This document shows, piece after piece, positions 26,301 to 38,500 of a stretch of 64,000 bases of DNA. This stretch comes from Cyanobacteria bacterium SZAS LIN-3 (GTDB taxonomy: Bacteria; Cyanobacteriota; Vampirovibrionia; Obscuribacterales; Obscuribacteraceae). The stretch is from assembly GCA_018266215.1 (NCBI GenBank), contig JAFEAV010000022.1, positions 16,312 through 80,311 on the forward strand. Reading direction: 5' to 3'. Both the position numbers and the translations under genes were made by a program. Below the pieces are notes generated by a model. The model was not told the DNA's origin, did no database searches, and saw nothing but the letters and a program-made list of their open reading frames with translations. Numbering within the stretch: the first letter of the stretch is position 1; each line of letters opens with the position of its first letter.

Positions 26301-29276
26301 CGAATTGGCAGTGAGAATGGGCGAATTGACGACAACGTTGTTGCCGATAGTACCAATACCATTAGCACCCGTCAGAGATACGGTCGAGCCGGAAATGCTG
26401 ACATTCTTCACCGACGTAATCGAGCCGCTGCCGGCGGTCAGAGTGAATGTGCCCGTGCCACCATAAACAGTGGCAGGATTGCCGGTAAGGCCAACAGTGG
26501 CGCCGACAGTGGCATCGGTAACCGATACGGTGTCAAACTTCAAACTGTCGAGATTCAGGGTCGTCGCCGCCGACGTCAAGAAAAGCGAGCCGTTGTTTGT
26601 CTTGGCCAGACTCTGCACATCAAGAGTGCCGGGCTGCAGATCACTTACGTACAGAACTACCTTGGCGCCGGATCCATCCACGGTCAGCGTACTGGCATTA
26701 GTGAATAGCGGAGCGGTTTTAGAGCCCACGTTAGTATCAGACAGAACAGTGACATTTGTCCCGGTCACAACCGTACCGACAGTCTCGGTGATCGCACCTT
26801 TACCCAGATTGCTCAGGGTAATCGCACTCGCCGAAATCGGCGCCCCAATCTTTATACCGCCCTTGGTACCGGTGAGGGTCGACAAAACTACACCCGGTGA
26901 CTTCAGAAGCCCGGTGACATTTATCTGCCCGGAGGAGTTCAAAGTGAATGTGCCGCCAGTAGAAGCGCCACTGACATTAACCGCATTGAGGCCCTGATTA
27001 ACAGTGAAGGAAGTGGCAGCGGTAAAACTAAGGTTAGTGACATTCGTGCTGACAACACTGGGAAGGACGCCGGATGCGGAATTAAGCGAAGCACTGACAG
27101 TATTGACACTGCCGGAACCGGCGCTGGTCAAGGCGCCTGTACCGGAAGTGGTCAGGGTGGCAGTACCACCTGTTATAACGCCATTGATATTGATATCGCC
27201 GTTGCCACCGACGCCAGAGTTAACGGCAGTGAAAGAGCCTGTCTTGGCACCGACGGTTATCGTGCCAAGGTTCAAATCGGATGTACTGTTGGATACGGCA
27301 GCGCCGCCACCAGTGAGTATCGACAGGCCGGAAGCACCGGAGGCATTGACGTTACCCAGCGAAATGCTGGCCACGTTGCCGGTCTTGCTGGGGGCGAAAT
27401 GGCCGTTTACCTGATCACCAGTATTGCTAAAGACAACACCGGTGACTCCCTTGTCGGAGACGATTGTCGGCGCCACAGCATCGACTACAACGTTGCCGCC
27501 GACGATACCACCCGTCGAGACGGCCACCCCGGATTTGGCACCGGCCAGGATCGTCACGTCTCCATTACCGCCTAAACCTGCGGCGTTGATAGTGACCGCA
27601 CCAGGCACTTTTACCTGACCGGATCCGGCAACAGAACCGGCAAAAGCAATCATCTGAATATTGCCGCCCTTTCCGACGGCAGACGAGGAGTTAATACTAG
27701 CTACAGCGTTTGCTCCACCGCCCGTCAAATCGATGGTACCGCCGGTACTGCTGGCCTTAGTTACTGTTACAGGACCTGTAGTAGTAGGTGGCAACGAGGA
27801 GCTAAAGGGAGTGAAAGCTGCCCCAGCAATAAGGGTAATGTTGCCACCAGGGCCACCGACAGCAGCAGTATCAAGCCCATTATTACCGCTGCCACTGATG
27901 ATGTTCTTACCGGCGATAAGAGTGAGTGCAACACCAGGACTGCTAATCAATGTACTTCCGAAAACCAGATCGCCAGTGCTAGTGAAAGTCGGGTCATCAG
28001 TGGCGTTGATAGCACCGAGCTGCAGACTATCAGTGTCAGCACCGGCATGGATATTGCAACCACTGGCATTCAAGACACCTGTAACCTGCTCGAACTGGGC
28101 AACAATGCTGCCCTTGCCAGAGCTCAAATTCAGGGCCTGAGATTGTACGTTGCCTCCGTCCACATATAGATCGGCATCAGTGGTTGAGAGATTGACATTG
28201 CCCTGCGTCGCCTGCATCGTGCCGCCGCCGCCAATGACATTGAGACCGGCATTGCCGGCGACATTGACGTTACCGGTAAGCGCGGCGATGACACCGGCAT
28301 TATCGAGTGTCTGAGTTTTGATGTTGACGTTTTGCTGAGCAGTAATGGTCGCGTCCGCACCGTGACTGCCGACGTTGTATACAACCGGTGCGGTGATGGT
28401 CAAGTTACCGGCACTGCTGATGGTACCGCTATTGGTGAACGACGTGACGGCATTGAGGATGGGGTCAGCTGCATACAAACCACCACCGCCGGTATAGGAA
28501 CCGATTTCACCGCCACGGCCGTTATAGATGTTATTGGCGTTAATGGTATCGCTGGCACCGGCAGCGCCGGCGGCAGTGACGAGAGAGCCGTAGTTATTCA
28601 AATTACCGGACAGGGTCAAAAGATTCAGGCTATCAACCACCTGGACGCCGCGAGCGATTGTAAGAGACGAAACGGCGCCACCGACTGAATGGTCAAGGGC
28701 GTTGAGCAATGTGCTATTGAGGGCTACAGTACCACCTGTGGCCACACCGGCGGCATTCAATTTGATTGTTTGACCGGCACCGGAGAGCACCTGTTCAGCG
28801 GCTACAAGCTCACCCGCCGTCAATTTGCTATTGAGACTTACAGTCTGTTGATGTCCGCCGACATCAATTGTCAGAGTCTGGAAATTAGCGATATTCCCGG
28901 CTGCAAAGGTTTGTCTAGACGATGCCAGGTTGAGCGCACCGGCACCGGCCCCATTTTGCTGAGCCAGAGCGGCAGCCTGGAGGGCGCTGGCCGAAGCGTG
29001 CTGTAGATTGTGATTAAAGGGAACGGCGTTTGCAGCCGCGTGACTACCGCTTGAAGCGGTTGGAGTCACGGCCGCGAATGTCTGGATGTTGCTGTGCACG
29101 AAGGAGCCAGCACCAACATGACTCTGCCAGCCGCTGTGCCCGGCCGGTATTGCCGGTCCGTTGGCCATAGCCGCCGTTGCAGTGAGAGGGACGCTGCATG
29201 CCAACCCCAGAGTCAATCCAAAAACTCTGCGCATGGACGCTTGAGCAGTGATACCGGTCTCGTTGTTGTTGGCCAT
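23328..29276 (-). CDS. Giant beta-strand-repeat exoprotein with FecR-like C-terminus, 1982 aa
   Basis: From ATG 29276 (MANNNETG, matching its paralogue; GTGGA 4 nt upstream) the protein has a signal-like region (VFGLTLGLACSVPL to about residue 40). A conserved N-terminal module of about 450 residues follows, containing GGNVQSQALNLSSGKG and ATDDPTFTSTGDL. Then comes a long run of short Gly/Thr/Val/Asn-rich strands typical of filamentous-haemagglutinin beta-helices. The final 150 residues are different: FGSVSVAAGSVALVVSSDNG and VYNLHDD followed by VALKPG resemble a FecR-type domain, and a helical end follows. Such proteins usually lie on the cell surface as adhesins. No partner transporter of TpsB type is in the window. 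It is about 60 percent similar to the upstream giant in the terminal modules. Confidence 0.88.
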   Translation of the reverse strand: MANNNETGITAQASMRRVFGLTLGLACSVPLTATAAMANGPAIPAGHSGWQSHVGAGSFVHSNIQTFAAVTPTASSGSHAAANAVPFNHNLQHASASALQAAALAQQNGAGAGALNLASSRQTFAAGNIANFQTLTIDVGGHQQTVSLNSKLTAGELVAAEQVLSGAGQTIKLNAAGVATGGTVALNSTLLNALDHSVGGAVSSLTIARGVQVVDSLNLLTLSGNLNNYGSLVTAAGAAGASDTINANNIYNGRGGEIGSYTGGGGLYAADPILNAVTSFTNSGTISSAGNLTITAPVVYNVGSHGADATITAQQNVNIKTQTLDNAGVIAALTGNVNVAGNAGLNVIGGGGTMQATQGNVNLSTTDADLYVDGGNVQSQALNLSSGKGSIVAQFEQVTGVLNASGCNIHAGADTDSLQLGAINATDDPTFTSTGDLVFGSTLISSPGVALTLIAGKNIISGSGNNGLDTAAVGGPGGNITLIAGAAFTPFSSSLPPTTTGPVTVTKASSTGGTIDLTGGGANAVASINSSSAVGKGGNIQMIAFAGSVAGSGQVKVPGAVTINAAGLGGNGDVTILAGAKSGVAVSTGGIVGGNVVVDAVAPTIVSDKGVTGVVFSNTGDQVNGHFAPSKTGNVASISLGNVNASGASGLSILTGGGAAVSNSTSDLNLGTITVGAKTGSFTAVNSGVGGNGDININGVITGGTATLTTSGTGALTSAGSGSVNTVSASLNSASGVLPSVVSTNVTNLSFTAATSFTVNQGLNAVNVSGASTGGTFTLNSSGQINVTGLLKSPGVVLSTLTGTKGGIKIGAPISASAITLSNLGKGAITETVGTVVTGTNVTVLSDTNVGSKTAPLFTNASTLTVDGSGAKVVLYVSDLQPGTLDVQSLAKTNNGSLFLTSAATTLNLDSLKFDTVSVTDATVGATVGLTGNPATVYGGTGTFTLTAGSGSITSVKNVSISGSTVSLTGANGIGTIGNNVVVNSPILTANSVAGSVFVTDTVAATISGSAAAANTFTATDTATSATALTVGKSINGGNISLTTTNATSGINVAGTVGTANSNKVAINSAGAITTKGAISGSAITLTAAGLLNVGGAVGTSATSSVALTATGGTNGVTVGGVVTGNTITVVAPGTVTTTKAINATGALSTVTLTGGGAGAGNALVVGGAITGEDIVFNLNGGSTQGMLVNANVGTTAATASVLVDDSKGSGISGKGVISGLSVELDSAGAIGSAKTNVQTAATNLSINTGGANTGGVFISQKGNLNLVNKVQTDNLVMKISGNLDVLGTVNAANYALTSTGSTTIDGTVDSLVATGLTNTFTSTAFTINKGAVVQGVEPVVIKASGAGVVNGLLSVTPSMTFTAGSTFTVNSTGKIDGGADTINAKGAVSVDGQVGNASDKLVLTSGGLLTVGQYSLSGVIKSGTGANAGTVTAVTMNNFGTIDGDITLNATGSGNAINNYSVIGSGAANLVLNASKGAITSAPAAVVNGATVKLVAGSTATVNSNSTTNFNSASVKGALTITGTGGDLTVGSAAVGGFSAGSLNVNYTTVNTNKVTVNNIATTTGDLTVASSARDLIVGNSANLTTLAGNITLQNNNNGGSENINIGSSVVIHGSGAKTNLNQGNVYIVLGPVPTNPVPGPLPVPPGNVQGYGTTVFFGTNGITSDPTAKYNGLARNLIFNTGALPATQISVGANTVITADPPEGVVTLSAASAPALFATPAVAQVSMTAPTVVAASSQLPANTTLVSGLSALNNVSVSNAFAGGAAISDAGLASLASSNTGMYAASLTGSGGARTLSGGVSNSAERSIERGVSLLAPEQNTVVNTPFGSVSVAAGSVALVVSSDNGLSVYNLHDDRKDAVVINDGATRVALKPGRSAFITRSQNASFEELNPAQFVAYRQLVSRSLNGSGKLHQADFEIMSLVRGLPGVKELLSSDSARTRKTMANMLKTAAILMQLSQAGEAYSYKVAPALTAFAGSPR

Positions 29277-29361
29277 GTATTCCACCATTGATTGCTTGTA
29301 AATAGACTGCGGCGGCAGTCACCACCAGAAAGGCTCACAAGAGATCTTTCAGAGGTACACA

Positions 29362-29376
29362 TATGATATCTGGTTT
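29362..29376 (-). promoter_or_regulatory. Element shared by both giant genes (copy 1)
   Basis: The minus strand reads AAACCAGATATCATA, 86 bp before ATG 29276, next to a TTGACA (29383-29378). The same element with one change lies 89 bp before the other giant gene. Similarity extends to CTGAAA on the downstream side. Confidence 0.6.
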
Positions 29377-29467
29377 GTCAAAAAACAAGGTGGATAACTG
29401 AGCGTTTAGCGCTAAAAAATATCATTAAAACTGGCTCTAGCACTTAATGTTGAGTGATCGGCGGACA

Positions 29468-29503
29468 CGACAAAGCGATCAGAAATTTCTGATCGCTTTG
29501 TCG
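29468..29503 (-). terminator. Perfect 36-bp dyad between the giant genes
   Basis: CGACAAAGCGATCAGAAA is followed at once by its exact complement. It lies 47 bp past the stop of the 3618-residue gene and 192 bp before the next start. There is no T-run, so it may be a factor-assisted terminator, an RNA-stabilising hairpin or an operator. Confidence 0.65.
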
Positions 29504-29549
29504 CTTTAGATGGTCCGATAGAGTCCTCTATTAGCCTCGAATTTTCAGC

Positions 29550-32500
29550 TTAATGCTGAGCCGAAGCTGCGTAAGCGGTGAGCTCAGGCGTCAGATAGAG
29601 CTTGTACGGCTCCTTGCTGGGGGCGAGTTGCATCAAGATCGCGGCGGTCTTCATCATGCTTTCAATCGTCTTGCGAGTCTTAGCATCATCCGAGCTCAGA
29701 AGGTCCTTGAGCGCAGGCAGGCCGCGAATCAAAGACATGATCTCAAACTCAGCCTGATACAACCTACCGTTGTTCTCGGCCGTTCTGCTCATCACGCGGC
29801 GATAACCGACAAATTTAGCCGGATTGATCTCTTCAAATGTGGCAGACGCTCCCCGCGTAAGGGTGACTGTGCAACCAGGCATGAGCGCAATCGGTGCGCT
29901 GCCGTTATTGATGACGACGGCATTTTTGTGGCCATCGTGCAGGTTGTAGACGGTCAAGCCCCTATCGGAAGAGATAATCATCGCCACCGATTGCGCCGCT
30001 ACGCTGACCGAGCCAAACGGAGTTTCGACAACGGTGTTTTCCAGCGGAGCCAGGAGCTGAGCGCCGTGGACCATCGAACGATGAGCAGCGTTTGAAGCAC
30101 CACCGACCGAGCCATAGCCTGCGCCCGTTCTCTTCACATCGCGGCTGACTTCACCGTTGAGAGTATAGCCACCACCGGCATACGAAGCGGTTGCGCTATT
30201 GCTCAAGCCGCTCAGCAGTCCGGTCATGCCGGCGCTTGTGATGCCGGCGACAGCGGCGGAAGTCGCCACCACCGAAGGTGCGGCCGTTACATTTGAGGTG
30301 ATGGTCGGAGCAGATATCGAAGCAATGGCAGGAACGTTAACGGTGGGCGCCGAGACCGCGTTAACCGGCGTCGTAGCGGCGACAGGAGTTGTCGGCGCGG
30401 TGAGGACACTGGTAGCGACAGGAACAGCCTGGACGCTCACGGGCGCGGAGCTGGCACTGACAGGACCAGAGGAAACAGCCGTAGTCGACGAACCGAAGAC
30501 CGGGAGAAGGCCCGGCGGGTCAGCGATGATGCGGCCATTGAAGCCAACAGTAATTGCCCCAGCCCCTTCATTGAATACCAGAACGCGAGCCAGTCCAGCC
30601 AAGACGGTATTGAAATCGGTCGACTTAGCGGGCTTGGCGACCGTAATTGTGCCGTTGATGTTGCCCGCCGCGCCGAAAGTCACCAGGCCATTACCCGGAT
30701 AAGAGTACACGTCAGCGTTAGCCGGTGCCGTACCGGGCACTGTACCTGTCGGGGCGGCTCCTGTGTAGATGAAGATGTTGCCGAACGGTCCATTGGTCAG
30801 AGGCCCGGTGCCATGGATAAAGACCCCGTTGCCTATGGCGATGTTTGCTCCGCCGGAAACACCGGTGTTAGCCAGCGTGATATCGCCATTTTCGGAAGTG
30901 ATAATGGCGCTATCCGTAACAACAAGATTCTTGGCCGAGGACTGGACATTTAAGTTGCCATTGAAAGCTTCCAGCGACCCAAGAGTGAGAGTGTTGGCGT
31001 TTGCAGGTGCGGTATACGAGATGTCTATTTGAGCAGCCGAAACGGTACCGCCACCACCAACGATCAGGTCACCAGCGGTGCCGACTACACTAAATTCACC
31101 CATGGCAGCACCGGAAGAGATTTTGGCTGATCCAGTAGTTTTCAGGTATGCGTTGCCGCCGGCATTGATCGCACCACCACCAGAGCCAGTTATCACTATC
31201 GGCGTTCCCACAGCGCCAAGGTCAGTGCTGGCGTTTAAGGTGAGGGAAGTCGCTCCATTAAGCCCCTTGGAACCGCCGTTAATGATGGCGCCACCAGCAT
31301 TGGCGATAGTTATATTGGCGGCTTTGTAATCAGGCAGAGCGTCGTTGACACCATTGGTGCCCAAGGCTGCGCCACCCAGAGAAAATGTCTGCGCGCTGTC
31401 GCTGGTCAACGTTAGAGTGTCCAGCCCGAGTGCAGCGGTTGCGAGCAGATTGCTCACGGCCAAAATACCATTGGCATTGAGTATCAGCTTCGGTCCGGGA
31501 TTCGCACCGAAGTTTGAACCCAGATTGATCTTGCTAGCGTCAGCGATGATGCCGCCGCCGTTGTTTACGGTTACCGAACCACCATTAAAGGTAGCGGCAT
31601 TGGTGACACTGAAGTTGAGACCACCAGAGCCTATGATCAGGTCGGAGGTAGTGCCAACGTTAACCAGAATCGATCCACCTTTGCCGGTAGTGGCATTAGC
31701 CGTTAGTGTAGAACCACCGGCACCGTTGATCACAAGTGAGCCGGCATTGATCGTGATGCTTCCTCCATCTCCGGAAGTCGCATCCGCCACAGCCGCTATA
31801 GTGCCACCGGACTTGAGCGTCACAGTATTCAAAGTCGACAGTACCAATGTGTGAGTTGAGACCGTCGTGGCGCCAGTGGTATCGATGCCACCAGTGAGAT
31901 TACCCAGCACGTTGACGCTGATGCTGACTGAATCTGCTTTGAGAGTTTGAGCACCGACATCACCGAATCCATTAGTTGTAGCTCCACCGAAGACAAAGTC
32001 GGAACTGCTCAAACTAGTCAGGGCAATGGTCTTGAGAGGGAATGTACTGAGCGACGCAACTTTGGTTATGAGCAGGTTATTGCCCGTGAGAGTCAGGCCG
32101 CCACCGCTCTTACCGTAGCTGATGGCACTGCCGTCGACACTGATGTCACCGGCATTTGTGATACTGACGTTGCCACCGGTAGTACCGGCAGTGCTCACAT
32201 CAAGAGTGAGGCCTCCGGCACCGACGACTAAGGGATTGGTGCTGGTGATCGCCAGCGTGATATTACCACCCGCGCCCGTGGTGCCCTTGGCACTCAAAGT
32301 CACACCGGAAGCACCGGCCAGGGAGCCGGCATTGATGGTCATCGAACCACCGTCATGGGTCGTTGGGTCTTCCAGCACCTTGAGCCCGGCAGGCGCCAGT
32401 GTCACACCATTAGGTGTCGACAGCAGAAGCGTATGCGCAGAGAGCGTACCGCCGTTTGTATTGATTCCGCCGACTCCGGATATGCCGTTGTTCACGATAT

Positions 32501-35500
32501 CAATCTCGGTCGCTTGCAGGGTCGGAGCACCGACCAGACCGTTACCGCCAACAGGAGCGCCTCCAAACTGGAAGTCATTGTTGGACGCCGAAGTAAACGC
32601 AATCTTGTCCAGACCCAGACCTGAACCGGTCTTCAGTGTTCCGGCATTGGTGACAAGCAAGTTACCGGTAGCGCCAAGGCTCAAAGAGCCATTCTTTGTA
32701 TTACCGAAATTTATGGCACTGGCATCGACACCAACATCGCCGCCATTGTTGACAGTAACAGAACCGGCAGAACCGCCACCGGAATTGCTGACGTCGAAAG
32801 CCATGCCGCCAGCACCGATAGTCAGAGCATTGGAGCCGGTTACATTAACAACCACACTGCCTGCCGTTGCTGCAGCCCCATTGGATTTGGCCACAAAAGT
32901 CACGGCAGCTCCAACCGTATCGTAAGTAACAGAGCCGGCCGTTACAGTGATCGTGCCACCGGCCGCGGTAGTCAGATCCTGCAAGGCCGTGATCGTGTCA
33001 CCGGCCTTGAAGGTAATCTGTCCTGCGGCATTCAAAGCCAGCGTATTACCCGTTATCTTAGTGCCACCGGTGGTGTTGATGTTCCCTCCCAGGTTCGCAA
33101 TTTCAACATCCTTGGCCTTGAGGGTTACGCCAGTTTCGACAAATCCATTAGTGGTGGCTGAGCCGAACAGGAAATCATTCGTGCTATTTGACGTCAAGGC
33201 AATCTTGTCCAGGCCAAAGCCTGAGCCCTGATTCAAGCTATTGGTATTACTGACGACAATATTAGGCGCGTTGACCGAAAGTATCCCTCCTGTCGAACCA
33301 TAGGTAAGAGACTTAGCATCGATGTTGACGTCGCCGCTGGTATTGATGTCAACTTCACCGGCCTTCTCCGTACCACCATTGCTCACGTCAAAGCTGAAAG
33401 CGGTCTTGTTGACCGCCACGGATGCACCGCTGCTACTGATGACGATCGTGCCGCCGAGCTTACCGGCAGTCACGCCATCGCCCTTAGCTTGCAGAGTCAC
33501 ACCACCGGCTTTGTCAAAATTGAACGTTGTAGCCACCAAACTGATGTTGCCGCCATTGTTGCTCGGTGAGACTGGGTTGAGGCCAATGGTGGTACTTTCG
33601 GGCTGCACGGTGATGACCTGGTTCGGGCCAAAGCTTATGGCATTGGCGTTGAGTACCAGAGAGCTAGTGACCGAGTTATAACCAGTGGCATCTATGTTGT
33701 TGTTAGCAGATGAAACAACTATCTTGCCTGCGGTAAGGACTGTTGAAGCACCGCTTCCTACAAAGCCGTTGCCCGCCGCGGCCGCGCCAGTCATCAAGAA
33801 TGGGACAGTTGTGCTGCCGGTAGAGAAGGTAGCAGTGCTGAACTGGAAGCCCGCGAGCTGATCGGCATTAGATAGGGACAGATTGGAAGCGAAGCCCGAC
33901 TGCAGTACCAGCGACCCACCAATACCCACATTGTTGCCAAAGAAATCTTTGAAAATCGTGGCACCCAGATCCGCTGCAAGTGCACCCGGGCTGGTCACAG
34001 TGATGGATCCAGCATGGTAGCGGGCATCGTCTCCCAGAACCATGAAAGTTCCAACGTCAAGAATAAACTGACCTTTGCCGCCTCCGATAGTTATCGGAGT
34101 GGTGGATGTAGTTATAGTGATCGCTCCGCCAGCGGAGCTGCCACCAGCAACGGCAATGGCAGTGGACTGAGTCTGGTCCGTTATGATGGTTGGCGCGGTA
34201 AAGGTGAGTTCGCCCGGATGAATTTTCCCATCAGCTCCGAGGCTATTGCCTATCACGAACGTAGCATTTTTCGATATGTCCAGGCTGTCGATAGAAGTAA
34301 GGTCAAGAGCTACACCACTGAAACCTGCACCATTGGTGACAAGAGGTCCAACAGTAGATGCCTGAATACGGCCGCCCTTGAAGGTCGGCGAAGCATCCAC
34401 GATACCGTTAGTAGTGGCCTTCGCCATCAAAAAGGGAGATGTGCTGGAACTATTGAAGTTATAGAGATTGAGGAAAGAACTATAAACATGCGAAACGAGC
34501 AGTGTACCGCCGGCTGAGAGACTCAGGTCACCACCGTTGTTGACGCCAAAAGCCACAGCATTCAAGTCAGCCACGATGTTGCCACCGGTGGATATATCAA
34601 ACTTGCCGCTACCAATCGGATCGTCATAGTTGTTGCCGCTGGCTACGTTGGCGCTGATCTGTCCATTTCCAGTACCAACGGTTACATTAGCCGGCGTAGA
34701 TAGATGAATGTGTACCCCACCACCGTTAACAGGGCTGGTCGCTTCGAAGTGCAGATTCTTCTGGAAGCTGATGGACTGTGCATTGATGGTGAAGACGCCG
34801 CCCGTTATGTGCGCGTTGGTGCCGTCTGCCAGAGGTCCAAGAGTGAATTGAGTCTTTGCGGTCGACGCCGTTGAGCCCGATACCAGGGTGACAATGCCGC
34901 CATTATCGTTGATTGTCAGGGCCGAAGCGCTGATACCACCATCAGTATTTAAGTTCGTATAGGTGGTGTTGCCCGAAGGCACATTGACGGTCACCGCCTT
35001 ACTGACGATGTCCGAACCCTGATTGACAGCCAGGTTCTGGCCATTGAGAGTGACACCGCTGGGCGCAACTATAATCTGACCCTGCGCCTTGGTACCGAGA
35101 GTAACACCACCGGGAGTGTTGAGGGTCAGGGTGTCAGCAGTAAGACCTTGCCCGAGCGAAAGTCCGGTCATACCATTGGTGGTCGCGCCACCGATCAGGA
35201 ATGGAGTGGTGGACGTTGTATTGATAGTGACATTGGTACCGGCCTTGGTGCCTTCATTGAGGTCACCGGTGATAAGTACACCCGTTATGCCAGACAACAG
35301 CAGCGATGTGTAGTGGACATTGAACGCAGACGTATCAATCTTCAAGGCGCCCGTGGTCGAGAATGTTGACTTAGAAGTATTGTCGAAGCCCTCTACATTG
35401 ACAGAGAAGTTACCCGGAGCATTACCAATCGTGATGCCCTGAGCACCAGTGAGAGTCAGGGTCACAGGAGACTTGCCGCCTGACACGCCCAGTCCGGCAC

Positions 35501-38500
35501 CAATCGCGTTCAATGCAAACACAGGCGCTGTGCCGACACCGTTGTACAGTACACTAGCGGCCTGGAGATTGATTACTCCACCAAACGAGCCGGTATTGTT
35601 TGTCAGCACGCTGACACCGGGCATTGTCGAGCTGAAATTACCGGTCGTGTTGAGCGTAAACTGACCAAGCTCATTCGCGGCATTGAAGTTAGAGAAGGGG
35701 TTGGAGTTAACACCGCCCACGATGCCACCAACAGTGACATTGCCAGCAGCCTTCAGGTTAACAGCGCTGTACGCGCCCATCTTGAAGCCGCCGTCCACGC
35801 CACTGATTGTCAGGGCGCCGGGGCTGGTGATATTCAAGATGCCCTGAGCACCCTGGAATGTACCTACCGCAGAAATCGTACCCTGGTTGTTTACACCGTA
35901 GGTGTTCAGGTTGAGAGTCGGCGAAGGCGACGTGGAATTGGGAGCCACTGCTTGAATGATGGCGCCCGGAGCATTAAAGATCACGCCGGCAGGGTTGGTA
36001 GTCGTAATCGTTATATTGCCGCCGGTAATGGTGTTGAAGTTGGAGAAAGCATTGCCGGCGCCAGTGCCGATCATCTTCACCGCACCGGTGAACACACCAT
36101 AGTTCGCTATCTGGCCGCCCTGGATCAGACCGCCGCCATTGACCACAGCCGATCCACCGATGGTGAAGGTACCGGTCGTAGTGATGTTGAACACGGTCGA
36201 ATTGTCGAGTTTGCCCAATTGACCTTCGACATCGATCGGTCCGGTAGTCGTGAAGTTATCGACACCGTCAGCCATAACGCCGGTCGGGCCAACCGTCAGA
36301 CCGCTCGGACTGGTGAGGTTGAGCGTATTGACCGCAAGCGTGCCGTTGACTGTAGTCAGACCTTTTACATTGACTGTCACAGGTGCCGTGTCGTTGGTTG
36401 TGATCAACTTGCCTGTGCCGGTGATGGTCAGCGGGCCGCCGGAGGTTATGGAAATCGCACCGCTGGTCGGTCCCTTGCCGGAGGTATTCTGAATGGTGCC
36501 ATCAATAGTGGTGGTACCGGTGGCATTGATATTGATCGACGGCGAGGTGACAACACCAGCCACATCAAGATTGCCGGTTACTTTCAGAACGAAATTACTG
36601 TCAGTCGAGCTGCCCAATACAAGGTTGCCCTTCTGCTGTACAAAAGCTCCGTCCGTACCACCTGGTCCACTAGTGACATTCAAAGTACCAGCGGCGGTAT
36701 TGAAGAGTTTAGCCGCGGTGCCGACGCTGTTCGAGGCTCCGAGGCTCACTGTGGTGCCGGTGACAAGGCCAGTACCGGTAACAGATCCCAGGCCTCCGAG
36801 GACCGTGCTGACTGCACTGATATTGGCGCTGACGGTGTTGGCATTGCCGACGGCGGCATTAACGGCGATATTGCCCTGAGCACCGGTTTTCAGCCCGACA
36901 CTGATCGTCTCGCCGGTGATAGCCGCTCCGATGACGACTGCGTTGCCGGTGGGGGTGCTGGCTGCACCGGTGATATTGACGGAAGATCCAGCACCGGAGC
37001 CGGTAATTGCCTTGGTGATGGTGACCGGTCCGGCAGAATCAATACCTATATTGTTGCCGCTGATGGCGCCATTTACCGCTATACCGCCAGGTCCGGTGAC
37101 CTTGAAGTTGATGTCGGTGGTGGGACTGCCTACGGGTCCACCGATGGTCACGGGTCCGACCGCCTGGAACGTTATACCGGCGGCGTTGATGGCTCCCTTG
37201 GTGGTGACAGTTGTGGCGGAGTCAAGCGTCAAGCTCGAAGTTGTCGAAGTGCCGGTGGTGCCGGTGAGGGCGATGCTGCCGCCGAAGCCGCCGGTGGAGA
37301 GAATAATATTGCCGCCGCCGATAGCCTTGCCGACGGTTATGCCGACGCCGCTGGGAGCCTTGTCCACAACGCTAAACGTGCCTTTCAGCCAGGCCGATCC
37401 GTTGACCGTAGTGGCGACCCCATCAACGACCCAGACATCGCCCTGCGAAGAATTGAGGACCAGATTGGGACTATTGACGATGATGGGCTGAGCCTTTGTA
37501 CCAACCCCCTTGGTGCCGGTTAGAGTGATAGTCGCACCGTTGAGAGTCGCACCGGAAGAATCGGTGATGAAACTGCCGGAATTAACGGTAAATGTAGTTT
37601 TGGCTGCGCCAGTGCCGAGCTTACCGACACCGATGTTGAAATCAATACCCTTGCCGTTGGCCACGCTGTCTGTAAGCGAAACATTGGCATAATTGGCGCT
37701 GCCGACCAGGAGTTGATTGGCACTGGATGTGAGGAAAAGCGATCCGGGTGTCGCGCCGCCGTCGCCATTGAAAGTGAGCGTACCGATATTCTGGTCGGTA
37801 ACGTAGGCGACGCTCTTAGCGCCGATGTCGTTGACCGTGAGGTTGGAGGCATTAGTGAGGAAAGGTGCCGTCTTGGAACCAATGCTGACATTGGAAGTAA
37901 GAGTGACATTAGTAGCCGTAAGCACATTGCCGACGGACTCAAGAATGACACCCTGATCTGTTGTCAGATTGGCGGTACCGGCGCCCAGGAAAATTGGGGC
38001 ATTGATCTTAATGCCGGCCTTGCCTGTGGTCGTTACATCAAGGGTGTTACCCGCTAAAAATGTGGGTGCATTGAAAGTCACCTGCCCGGCGGATTTGACC
38101 GTCAAATTACCGGCGCCGCCCAACTTGCCGCTTATATTGATGGCATTGACACCCTGAGTCAGATTGACGCCACCGCCGGCGGTATTGACTACCAGATTGG
38201 CCGTGTTTGTCGTCACGGTCGAAAGAGCAGTGCCGGTATTGAGATTGAAGTTGGTTGTATTGACCGAGCCTTTACCGCCGGTCGTCACGGCACCGGCTCC
38301 GGTTGTAGTTAGCGTGGCTGTACCACCGGCAATCGTGCTGTTTACGACAATGCCGCCGGTCGTTGTTGAAGCCTTCAACGTACCGGTTTTTCCAACGGCG
38401 ATTGTTCCAAGATTGAGAGGGGTAGTAGTGTTGGTGACGGTTGCGCTGCCGGCCGTATTGATGTTCAACGCGCTGGAAGTTACAGAACCTAGCGTAGCAT

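Noticed and set aside
24901..27414. Long plus-strand Pro/Val/Leu-rich frames opposite the 1982-residue exoprotein
   Set aside because: They are antisense products of Gly/Thr/Asn-rich repeats; their Pro/Ala/Val bias follows from that.
35952..37523. 523-codon plus-strand frame opposite the 3618-residue exoprotein
   Set aside because: Antisense shadow of repetitive coding sequence, without a start signal.
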